A DNA stretch of 9,589 bases from positions 1 through 9,589 of the forward strand of contig CAVAPV010000067.1 of NCBI GenBank assembly GCA_963590525.1, written 5' to 3'. Position numbers and translations under genes: made by a program. This document shows, in pieces, positions 1-6,025 of the stretch. The DNA is from W2P13-069 sp963590525. Lineage in GTDB: Bacteria; Actinomycetota; Coriobacteriia; Coriobacteriales; QAMH01. The first letter of the stretch is position 1. Every line of letters begins with the position of its first letter. The notes under the pieces are model-generated. The model made no database searches, was not told where the DNA came from, and saw nothing but the letters and a program-made list of their open reading frames with translations.

Positions 1-1
1 G

Positions 2-1468
2 CCCTACATAACCGTCTCGTATGCTTACAGCCACGCCGCAAACACAAGCCAGAGCTGGAAGACGGCAAAGGTCGATGGAAGCAAAGAGGTTGCCCCCGGC
101 AGCAAGGTTTTGGTGACCACGACCTCTTCGAGCAAACGCCTCGAGTGCATTCGCCTTCAGGTGAGCCTTGCAGATCAGGTTCTGCCCGATGCGATCAAGG
201 ACAGCTACACCTTTGGCATCAAGTACAAGGTGCTCACCGGCAGCAAGTGGAGCTCTTGGGCTGCAAACGGGACGAGCGTTGGCACCGACGGCTCCAAGAT
301 CCAGGCTGTGAGGATCAAGTTGACGGGTACCGCGGCCAAGTACTACTCCATCCACTATCGTCTCAAGACGCGTGGCACGGATTGGCTGGGGTGGGCCACT
401 GACGGCGCCAAGGCAGGCACGAGCGGCATCTTGCGCGATGTCTCCGATCTACAGGTTGTCGTCAAGAAGAAGGCAAAGGCGGCTCCGGGTTCTAGCGAGG
501 CAGCCTTCATCACCTCCGATAGCGCGTTGGCAACGTACTCGCTTTACGCCGCAAGCGGCAAGACGCTAAGCGGCAAGAAACTGGGCGACACGGCTGGAAA
601 GGCCAGCAAATCGGCTTCCAACGGCATCGGTATCGCTGTCAAGAACACCTCCAAGGAAGTGTCCGGCTACTTTACCTACAAGGTCTACCAAAAGACCAAG
701 GGGCTTTCTGCTGCTGCCAAATCCGGCAAGCGCGCCGGCGTCAAGAGCAAGAGCTATCCCGTGACCGCCATCTCTATCAACAGGGCTGGAAAACTCAAGA
801 GCTACTACGATGTCTACTACCGCGTCTATGTCAAGAACTACGGCTGGATGGGTTGGGCCAAAAACGGCCAGTTGGCCGGCAGCAAGGTCTTTGACGGCTT
901 CAACGTTGCAGCCTTTCAGGTCAAGCTCGTCTACAGGGGCGGTGCGGCTCCCGGCAGCATAGCCAACTACTATTCGGATTCCAACGGCGTGCTCAAGAAA
1001 TCCTCCGAGAAGCTCGCTTTGCAAAAGGCCAAGGCACGTCTTGACGCCAAGGCTAAAAAGACCAGCTCTGCCACCGGCTATCTGATCTTGTGCGATCGTT
1101 CCACTTGCTATACCGCCGTCTATACCGGCAGCAAGGGCAATTGGAAGCGCGTCAAGTTCTGGCAATGCTGCGTGGGCGCCTCTTCTAGCCCCACTCCCAC
1201 GGGAAGCTACACCGTCGAGGGCAAAGAGTATGTCTTCCACGGAGAAGAAAACGCCTACAGCTGCTACTACGGCGTGGTGTTTGACTCCGGGCGCGAGCTG
1301 ATGTTCCACAGCGTTGGCTACAAGAACAACGGCAGCCAAAAGGACAAGGACATCATCTTCTCCAACCTGGGGTCGTGGGCATCGCACGGCTGCGTGAGGC
1401 TCAAGCTCGAAAACGCAAAGTGGCTCTACACCCATTTGACCAACGGTACCAAGGTTGTGATCTTCTAG
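2..1468 (+). CDS. Secreted L,D-transpeptidase (YkuD domain) with hydrophobic-W-type repeats, 5' end cut off by the window
   Basis: The frame is open from base 2, so the 488 visible residues lack the true start and any signal peptide; the TTG at 110 is internal. About five repeats of roughly 70-80 residues cover residues 1-345. Their pattern (W..W...G...G, followed by alternating hydrophobics) resembles the clostridial hydrophobic W (ChW) repeat and is seen clearly in WSSWAANG and WLGWATDG. The fourth copy has lost both tryptophans. Residues about 358-488 form a YkuD domain with a conserved His (FHSVGY, codon 1307) and the catalytic SHGCVRL motif (Cys codon 1391, residue 464). The family makes 3-3 cross-links in peptidoglycan or attaches proteins to it, outside the membrane. 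The repeats are rich in Lys and probably bind wall polymer (inference). The catalytic domain has six cysteines, two adjacent (QCC), so disulfides are possible. The gene stands alone before a terminator. Confidence 0.93.
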   Translation, partial: PYITVSYAYSHAANTSQSWKTAKVDGSKEVAPGSKVLVTTTSSSKRLECIRLQVSLADQVLPDAIKDSYTFGIKYKVLTGSKWSSWAANGTSVGTDGSKIQAVRIKLTGTAAKYYSIHYRLKTRGTDWLGWATDGAKAGTSGILRDVSDLQVVVKKKAKAAPGSSEAAFITSDSALATYSLYAASGKTLSGKKLGDTAGKASKSASNGIGIAVKNTSKEVSGYFTYKVYQKTKGLSAAAKSGKRAGVKSKSYPVTAISINRAGKLKSYYDVYYRVYVKNYGWMGWAKNGQLAGSKVFDGFNVAAFQVKLVYRGGAAPGSIANYYSDSNGVLKKSSEKLALQKAKARLDAKAKKTSSATGYLILCDRSTCYTAVYTGSKGNWKRVKFWQCCVGASSSPTPTGSYTVEGKEYVFHGEENAYSCYYGVVFDSGRELMFHSVGYKNNGSQKDKDIIFSNLGSWASHGCVRLKLENAKWLYTHLTNGTKVVIF

Positions 1469-1497
1469 GCGCGCTGCCGCTGGTAGAACGCACGGAT

Positions 1498-1531
1498 AGG
1501 GACGGCGGCTCGATTGCGGGCTGCCGTCCCT
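1498..1531 (+). terminator. Rho-independent terminator of the L,D-transpeptidase gene
   Basis: The arms GGGACGGC (1499-1506) and GCCGTCCC (1523-1530) pair perfectly. The stem can grow inward to 1511/1518 with two G-T wobbles and outward by one A-T pair, leaving a GATTGC loop. A T-rich stretch (TTCTTGTATT) follows directly. The hairpin begins 29 bases after the stop codon at 1468. Confidence 0.8.
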
Positions 1532-1619
1532 TCTTGTATTGCAAAGATGCTAGTTTATTTGCAAACAGCACGGCAAGCGCAAGAGAATTGCGCGTGTTTT
1601 GAAGAAGAGGGGAGGGCCT

Positions 1620-2303
1620 GTGGATTCTGAGGGTTACTTTAGATGGTTGCTTGGCAGCAAGGGGCTCAAGCGTGCCACTTGCTTGTCGCGTGTGAGCAAC
1701 TGCGCCAAGGTTGAGCGCTTTGAAGGCGACCTGGACAGGCATTACGAGTTGGATCGTCTTGCAGGTTTGATCGAGAGGCTGAGCTATACCACGCAAGACG
1801 AACGCGAGAGCCTTGCTCCCAAGCATGCTGTAGAGGTCAGCGGTAACATGCGCAAGATGACTGCCACGCTCAAAAGCGCGGTGGTGCTCTACCGCGATTT
1901 CAAGGATTTCCAGCATCTCGACGTCTTGCTGGCTTCCCATACCCATGATGATGCGGCGCGCTACACATCGCATATGCTATGGGGAGCAGATTTCATGCAT
2001 CGCTACGGCGCCCAGCTGGAATCTCTGCACGCTTGCCCTCTCTTTTGCCTGCTTGTTGTCCAAGCAGACCAAGAGGTTGCGCAGACTGAGGATGCGCTCT
2101 TTGAGCAAGACATCGCCGCTGTCTTCGAGCGTTTTAGCCCGCTTGCTCACTTTGCCGAGCTGCGTCATATCGTAGATGACGTCGTGTCGCAGGGATACCT
2201 TGGCGCCAACGCTTATGTCTCTGTCTATTGCGCGATGAAGATACTGGATATGGCACGTAGCGAGCGTGCCAGCGATAAGGAGGCGGCTGCAGATGAGCTC
2301 TAG
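1620..2303 (+). CDS. Unknown helical protein with an McrB-N/SAM-like N-terminal domain, coupled to Ppx
   Basis: The likely start is the GTG at 1620, five bases after a GGGGAG ribosome site (1609-1614), giving 227 residues. A TTG at 1599 is in frame but would place that site inside the gene. Residues about 5-100 follow the pattern of the small helical domain found at the N terminus of McrB-like restriction proteins and tyrosine recombinases: FRWLL, a GL..AT turn, a DLD..Y segment, then a GN..KM..TL helix. In those families it mediates DNA binding or assembly. The match is by eye only. Residues about 100-215 are helical, contain several Cys and His, and I do not recognise them. No nuclease or recombinase catalytic motif is visible. 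The last 11 bases overlap the Ppx gene, so the two are probably made together. A weak promoter (TTGCAA 1559, GAGAAT 1583) is possible upstream. The function is unknown. Confidence 0.8.
   Translation: MDSEGYFRWLLGSKGLKRATCLSRVSNCAKVERFEGDLDRHYELDRLAGLIERLSYTTQDERESLAPKHAVEVSGNMRKMTATLKSAVVLYRDFKDFQHLDVLLASHTHDDAARYTSHMLWGADFMHRYGAQLESLHACPLFCLLVVQADQEVAQTEDALFEQDIAAVFERFSPLAHFAELRHIVDDVVSQGYLGANAYVSVYCAMKILDMARSERASDKEAAADEL
2277..2283 (+). promoter_or_regulatory. Ribosome binding site fixing the Ppx start
   Basis: AAGGAGG lies inside the end of the preceding gene, nine bases before the ATG at 2293. This selects that ATG over the in-frame GTG at 2266, which would encode a non-conserved MPAIRRRLQ leader. 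Confidence 0.85.
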
Positions 2304-3171
2304 AATCGGCATCATCGACATCGGGTCCAACAGCTCGCGTCTCAATGTCTTTGAGGTTGCAGACGATGGCTCGTATCGTGAGCTGGGCTTTGAGCGCGTG
2401 CCCACTGCCCTTGCGGGATGCGTGGATGCCTCCAACGCTGTAGGTAGCCGCGGTATCCAGTTGGCGGCAAGCTCTGCTGCCGCTCTTGTGCGCTGCGCCC
2501 AGCAAGAGTTTGGTGCTGCAGCGTGCCATCTCTTTGCAACGGCGTCTTTGCGTGGGCGCGCCAACGAGCATGAGGTTTGCCGCGCTGTTAAAGACGCCTG
2601 CTCGTTTGACGTGCAGGTCATCGACGGTTTGGAAGAAGCCCGATGCGGTTATGCGAGCCTTGCCAAGCACTACGACCCCTCTTGCGCGGTGATGGCGGAT
2701 GTTGGGGGAGGGTCAACCGAGGTTGTAGCGGCATGTGGCAAAGACCCCTTCTTTATCCAGAGCTTTGATTTGGGCAGTCGCGCTTTGTCTGCGCGCTTTG
2801 TTGCCGATGCATGGCCTACTAAGGATGAAGCGGATGCCATGAGTGCATATATCGCCTCCAAGCTTGCTGCTTGCACAGACATCACGTTTGACGAGCGTCC
2901 GGTGCTCTTTGGTATTGGCGGTACGGCGCGTGCGCTAGCCGGCGTTGCATCTGGCGATAAAGCGCTTTTTTCAAGCGGCTTGCGCGAACAGGTCGAGCGT
3001 TTTTGCCCAGAGCGTCTGGACACCATGGCTGCCGGCGCCCTTATCTTCAAGGGGCTCTTTGAGGTGTTCAAGCCGCGTAACTTTGTGGCTAGCGATGCCA
3101 ATTGCCGCGAGGGCTATCTGATTAGGCACGTGATCGGCGATCAAAACCTTCTTGCTGGATCTACCAGCTAA
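2293..3171 (+). CDS. Ppx/GppA family phosphatase (exopolyphosphatase or ppGpp-related)
   Basis: The 292-residue cytoplasmic protein belongs to the ASKHA superfamily (actin/sugar kinase fold). Visible motifs are the first phosphate loop IDIGSNSSRL (8-17), ATASLRGRANE (82-92), DGLEEA (111-116) holding the expected catalytic glutamate, the second loop ADVGGGSTEV (135-144), GIGGTARALA (207-216) and REGYL (272-276). Family members remove phosphate from the end of polyphosphate chains, or hydrolyse pppGpp to ppGpp. Sequence alone does not decide between these. The protein ends after the two-lobed core, as in the short actinobacterial Ppx type, and lacks the C-terminal HD-like region of E. coli Ppx. 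The start ATG follows AAGGAGG, and the gene overlaps the upstream unknown gene by 11 bases, implying translational coupling. The first loop reads NSSRL where NSVRL or NSIRL is usual, a minor change. Confidence 0.93.
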   Translation: MSSRIGIIDIGSNSSRLNVFEVADDGSYRELGFERVPTALAGCVDASNAVGSRGIQLAASSAAALVRCAQQEFGAAACHLFATASLRGRANEHEVCRAVKDACSFDVQVIDGLEEARCGYASLAKHYDPSCAVMADVGGGSTEVVAACGKDPFFIQSFDLGSRALSARFVADAWPTKDEADAMSAYIASKLAACTDITFDERPVLFGIGGTARALAGVASGDKALFSSGLREQVERFCPERLDTMAAGALIFKGLFEVFKPRNFVASDANCREGYLIRHVIGDQNLLAGSTS

Positions 3172-3192
3172 TCTGTCGCGCTGGCGTTTTTA

Positions 3193-3237
3193 GCGGCATT
3201 GGCAGCCTCTCTGTCTAGCGTCTGCAACGGATGCCGC
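3193..3237 (+). other. Inverted repeat after the Ppx gene, possible weak terminator
   Basis: GCGGCAT (3193-3199) pairs with ATGCCGC (3231-3237), and an inner GCAG/CTGC pair (3202-3205/3222-3225) extends the fold across an internal loop. It begins 22 bases after the Ppx stop. There is no run of T directly after it, so a terminator role is uncertain. Confidence 0.3.
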
Positions 3238-3272
3238 CTGCCTCGTTTATCCTCTGCGTTTTGACTTTGATG

Positions 3273-3300
3273 TTGCCATGCAGGGGAAGAAGGCTACAAT
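3273..3300 (+). promoter_or_regulatory. Sigma-70-type promoter of the DAHP synthase gene
   Basis: TTGCCA (3273-3278) and TACAAT (3295-3300) are separated by 16 bases, close to the consensus. Transcription would begin near 3307, giving a leader of about 55 bases that contains the palindrome at 3328-3340. Confidence 0.65.
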
Positions 3301-3327
3301 ACGTTTTAACAATTTGAGATAACCTTC

Positions 3328-3340
3328 TCACATAATGTGA
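3328..3340. promoter_or_regulatory. Palindromic operator candidate upstream of DAHP synthase
   Basis: TCACAT and ATGTGA form a perfect inverted repeat around a central A. It lies about 20 bases downstream of the predicted transcription start and 22 bases before the start codon, in an AT-rich stretch. This position suits a repressor. The half site resembles CRP/FNR-type TGTGA/TCACA halves in inverted order. No regulator is identified. Confidence 0.4.
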
Positions 3341-3362
3341 TTTTATCGAAAGAGGCACACTG

Positions 3363-4394
3363 ATGAACATGACCTTTGAGCGCAAGCTTCCCATCCCTAT
3401 GGCCGTCAAGGAGATGTATCCGCTCTCTGACAAGATGAGCGAGCTCGTCGACAGCCGCCGCAAAGAGGTCGAGCGCATCTTCAAGGGTCAAGACGATCGC
3501 ATCGTCTTGATCATCGGGCCTTGCTCGGCAGACAACGAGGATTCTGTTATGGACTACGTCATGCGCTTGGCGCAGGTGCAGCCCAAGGTCCAAGACAAGA
3601 TCTGCATCGTGCCGCGCATCTACACCAACAAGCCGCGTACGACGGGCCAAGGTTACAAGGGGCTCGTTCACCAGCCGGACCCGACGGCCGCACCCGATGC
3701 CTTCAACGGCATCATCGCTACGCGCGAGCTGCATATGCGCGCGATAAACGAGGCGGGTCTCACATGCGCAGACGAGATGCTCTATCCGCAAAACTACAAG
3801 TACTTAGACGATATCTTGGGCTATGTGGCCGTAGGTGCTCGCTCTGTAGAAAACCAGGAGCATCGCCTGGTGGCAAGCGGCATCGAGGTTCCCGTGGGCA
3901 TGAAGAACCCCACCTCTGGCGATTTGTCTGTCATGATGAACTCGGTGGTTGCGGCGCAAAGCGAGCATGATTTTATCTACCGCGGCTGGTCGGTGCGATC
4001 TGCAGGAAACCCGCTGGCACATGTCATCATGCGTGGCTACACCGACGAGCAAGGCGGCGTGTATCCCAACTACCACTACGAAAACATCGTGCGCGTTCAC
4101 GAGCTTTATGCCGCAAAGCCGCAGCTTGCCAATCCTGCCGTTGTCATCGATGCCAACCACTCCAACTCGCGCAAGAATCCCTTCGAGCAGCCGCGCATCA
4201 TCAAAGAAGTGCTCAACTACTGCAACTACAACCCAGATCTCAAGGGTCTCGTCAAGGGCTTCATGGTGGAAAGCTACATAGAGGATGGCAACCAAAAGGT
4301 AGGCGAGGGCGTCTACGGCAAGTCCATCACAGACGCCTGCCTGGGCTGGGAGAAGTCCGAGCGCCTCATCTACGAGATCGCCGATCTACTCTAA
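3363..4394 (+). CDS. 3-deoxy-7-phosphoheptulonate (DAHP) synthase, class I
   Basis: The enzyme condenses phosphoenolpyruvate with erythrose 4-phosphate to DAHP, the entry step to chorismate and the aromatic amino acids, in the cytoplasm. The 343 residues match the AroF/G/H class in length and motifs. The four metal ligands can be placed by comparison with E. coli AroG: Cys54 in IGPCS, His266 in DANHSNS, Glu303 in MVESYIEDGNQ and Asp324 in SITDACLGW. The substrate-binding KPRTT is at 90-94. Some loops differ from the enterobacterial forms, for example NKPRTTGQGYKG where EKPRTTVGWKG is usual, and VGARSVENQEH. This fits a Gram-positive subfamily. Which amino acid inhibits it cannot be read from the sequence, so no aroF/G/H symbol is given. 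The ATG at 3363 has AAAGAGG seven bases upstream; a second ATG at 3369 is less well placed. The gene appears to be transcribed alone. Confidence 0.96.
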   Translation: MNMTFERKLPIPMAVKEMYPLSDKMSELVDSRRKEVERIFKGQDDRIVLIIGPCSADNEDSVMDYVMRLAQVQPKVQDKICIVPRIYTNKPRTTGQGYKGLVHQPDPTAAPDAFNGIIATRELHMRAINEAGLTCADEMLYPQNYKYLDDILGYVAVGARSVENQEHRLVASGIEVPVGMKNPTSGDLSVMMNSVVAAQSEHDFIYRGWSVRSAGNPLAHVIMRGYTDEQGGVYPNYHYENIVRVHELYAAKPQLANPAVVIDANHSNSRKNPFEQPRIIKEVLNYCNYNPDLKGLVKGFMVESYIEDGNQKVGEGVYGKSITDACLGWEKSERLIYEIADLL

Positions 4395-4419
4395 GGGCTG
4401 ATGCATAGGATTGGGGCAG

Positions 4420-4437
4420 CTGGGGTCCCGTCCCCAG
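4420..4437. other. Short hairpin between convergent genes, possible bidirectional terminator
   Basis: CTGGGG (4420-4425) pairs with CCCCAG (4432-4437) around a six-base loop. It lies 25 bases after the DAHP synthase stop and 39 bases beyond the stop of the opposite gene. Neither strand has a T tract after it, so termination is only suggested by position. Confidence 0.35.
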
Positions 4438-4476
4438 ACCATCAAAACATACTGGCCGTAAGTTGCCTCACTATCT

Positions 4477-4758
4477 TTACGCGCAGTCGCCCATGTTGAG
4501 GTTGGACGACACGAGCTTGTGGAGATGTTTGATGACAGCGGCGGCCTCGTCTTCATCGAGGTCTTGGCCAGTATCGACGCGCTCTTTGAGGTCAAAGGCC
4601 GATCTGATGAAATCTGCGTCGTCGGCGTTGATCATGCCCTTTTCTTGGCAGATGGCTAAGTTGTCCTCTATGTCGTAGGTTTGCGCGGCGCGGCGCAGCT
4701 GGACCTCTATGAGCCTCATGGTGCCGTTGAACTGCCGCAGAATGGGTACGTCTGGCAT
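4477..4758 (-). CDS. Small acidic helical protein of unknown function (93 residues)
   Basis: I do not recognise a family. The gene is supported by a strong GGGAGGA ribosome site (4762-4768) close before the ATG, a consensus TATAAT box (4792-4797), and a protein that reads as a compact soluble domain. It is rich in Glu, Asp, Leu and Ala, with predicted helices at about 5-30, 45-60 and 68-85. A short acidic linker (TGQDLDEDEA) sits before the last helix. The central segment IEDNLAICQEKGMINADDADFIRSAFDLK is summarised here as a helix-turn-helix-like rhythm (residues 30-58) but has no clear DNA-binding signature. Two cysteines are present (Cys37 and Cys92). There is no signal peptide or membrane segment. 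It stands alone, convergent with DAHP synthase and divergent from the membrane protein gene at 4944. No partner that would make it a toxin-antitoxin pair is visible. Confidence 0.72.
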   Translation of the reverse strand: MPDVPILRQFNGTMRLIEVQLRRAAQTYDIEDNLAICQEKGMINADDADFIRSAFDLKERVDTGQDLDEDEAAAVIKHLHKLVSSNLNMGDCA

Positions 4759-4791
4759 GCGTCCTCCCTCGCCGCCTTTGGATAGTCTGCG

Positions 4792-4797
4792 ATTATA
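4792..4797 (-). promoter_or_regulatory. -10 box of the orphan gene at 4477-4758
   Basis: The minus strand reads TATAAT here, inside a 14-base block (4788-4801) that recurs exactly upstream of the glycosyltransferase gene (6968-6981). Transcription would begin near 4785, giving a leader of about 27 bases with a ribosome site. No good -35 hexamer is visible at the expected distance. Confidence 0.6.
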
Positions 4798-4853
4798 CGC
4801 CTGCAGCTGCGCATGCAGTTGCGCTTTGCCTGTGCAGGTTTGCCTTTAACATG

Positions 4854-4880
4854 TTGTACCAGGCTGTTTTTTCCTATACT
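4854..4880 (+). promoter_or_regulatory. Possible promoter of the membrane protein gene at 4944
   Basis: TTGTAC (4854-4859) and TATACT (4875-4880) are 15 bases apart, which is short but possible. The predicted start near 4887 would put the hairpin at 4887-4909 at the very 5' end of the message. Confidence 0.4.
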
Positions 4881-4886
4881 TTTGCA

Positions 4887-4909
4887 CGAGTCCGCGCAAG
4901 GCGGGCTCG
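4887..4909 (+). other. 5' leader hairpin before the membrane protein gene
   Basis: CGAGTCCGC (4887-4895) pairs with GCGGGCTCG (4901-4909) around GCAAG, giving nine pairs with one U-G wobble. No T tract follows, so it is unlikely to be a terminator. A role in message stability or translation is an inference. Confidence 0.4.
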
Positions 4910-4943
4910 ATTTATGCACCCGCGCAACTGAGAGACTCAAAGC

Positions 4944-5981
4944 ATGGCAAAACGCTGGAACCTCATACTCCCCTTGGTTGTCATCGTGTTGGTGATATTC
5001 GTCGTCGTTTTCAAGCGCGAGGATCTAGGTGAGTTTGTGGCTACTTTGGGTGCTGTAAGCCACGTGCCCTTTGCCATCGCTTTTGCCTGCCTTTTTGGAC
5101 GCTATCTCACCCATGCCTTTGCCTACAAGGGTCTTTTTAGGCTCGTGGACGAGGAGGTGCCCTACGGCCACGTTGTGCCTTTGGTCTTTAGCGTGACCTT
5201 TGCCAACGACTGCGCACCCACTGCCGGAACCGCCGGCTCCGTCCTTATCGCGAGTTGGTGCTACAAGCAGGGCATGCCCGCTGGAAAATCTGTGAGCGTC
5301 GTCTTCTTGGAGAAGGTCGGTTACTTTGGCGGCTTTGCCGTCGTAATGCTCATCGGCTTGGCCATCTTGCTTGTAACCGGCCAAATGCAGCTTTACCTGC
5401 TTGCCGGCGTTGCCGCCATGGCGCTGATGATCGGCTTTGTGGTCTTTGTGCTCGTCTTGGGCTATCGCGATCAGCGCAGGCTCATGGCCCTTATGCGCTT
5501 CTTGCGCCGCAAGATCAACGCTGTCTTGGCTTTTTTCAAGCGCAAACCCATGCGTCCCTTTGAGGCCAAGGTCACCAAATCCTTTCATAGCGCTGCCGTC
5601 ATGGCGGCTGGGCGCCCTGCAGATGCTGCCGCGACCTTTGTGCGCTTTGTGGCAGCCCACGCCTTTGACTGCTGCTGCTTTATCGCAACGGGCTTTGCCT
5701 TTGGGTTTACAGCGGTGCCTTATTTGATTGCGGGCTACGTGGCGGGGTTCATCATCGCCACCTTTGTCTTGCAGACTATCGGTGCGGTGGAGGTCCTCAT
5801 TGCGCTGCTCATGACCGCTTACGGGGCGGCTCCCGCTGTTGCCGCTGCCTTGGCGCTTGCCTATCGCGGTTTGATCTTTTGGGTGCCTTTTGCCATCGGT
5901 GCGGTGTGCATCAACTTTACCGGCAAGGCGCAAGGCGTCTTTGAGCAGCCAGACCAGGCTAAACGCGTAGACCTCAAATAG
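4944..5981 (+). CDS. LPG-synthase transmembrane-domain (flippase-like) integral membrane protein
   Basis: The 345-residue protein has about seven to eight hydrophobic segments, near residues 7-23, 42-58, 76-88, 127-145, 148-172, 232-253, 258-278 and 297-323. A Lys/Arg-rich cytoplasmic loop lies at about 175-212. The PTAGTAGS stretch (92-99), FLEKVGYFGG (121-130), IGAVEVLIALL (279-289) and a final YRGLIFWVPFAIG (307-319) fit the UPF0104/LPG_synthase_TM family, the membrane half of MprF. It lacks the C-terminal lysyl-transfer domain of full MprF, so it is not expected to make lysyl-phosphatidylglycerol by itself. Stand-alone members are thought to move or modify lipids in the membrane. The substrate cannot be deduced. 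The ribosome site is weak (GAGAG, about ten bases before ATG). The gene is convergent with the glycosyltransferase, 44 bases away; a shared role in glycolipid handling is possible but unproven. Confidence 0.87.
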   Translation: MAKRWNLILPLVVIVLVIFVVVFKREDLGEFVATLGAVSHVPFAIAFACLFGRYLTHAFAYKGLFRLVDEEVPYGHVVPLVFSVTFANDCAPTAGTAGSVLIASWCYKQGMPAGKSVSVVFLEKVGYFGGFAVVMLIGLAILLVTGQMQLYLLAGVAAMALMIGFVVFVLVLGYRDQRRLMALMRFLRRKINAVLAFFKRKPMRPFEAKVTKSFHSAAVMAAGRPADAAATFVRFVAAHAFDCCCFIATGFAFGFTAVPYLIAGYVAGFIIATFVLQTIGAVEVLIALLMTAYGAAPAVAAALALAYRGLIFWVPFAIGAVCINFTGKAQGVFEQPDQAKRVDLK

Positions 5982-6025
5982 CGCCGCGTGGGCGAGCGTG
6001 GCGTTGCGCGTGCTGCCTGCTGTCT

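Noticed and set aside
110..112. TTG as the start of the L,D-transpeptidase
   Set aside because: The same frame is open back to base 2 and encodes a further repeat containing a tryptophan, so the start lies outside the window.
566..1435. Long open frame on the minus strand opposite the L,D-transpeptidase
   Set aside because: It mirrors a gene with clear catalytic motifs, and its translation shows no recognisable domain.
2266..2268. GTG as the start of the Ppx gene
   Set aside because: It would add a basic, non-conserved leader and place the AAGGAGG ribosome site inside the gene. The ATG at 2293 is correctly spaced and begins with the conserved N terminus.
3261..3266. TTGACT as the -35 box for the DAHP synthase promoter
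   Set aside because: It is 28 bases from TACAAT, far too long. TTGCCA at 3273 gives 16 bases.
3301..3362. T-box, riboswitch or attenuator in the DAHP synthase leader
   Set aside because: The predicted leader is only about 55 bases, with no conserved riboswitch elements, leader peptide or terminator hairpin.
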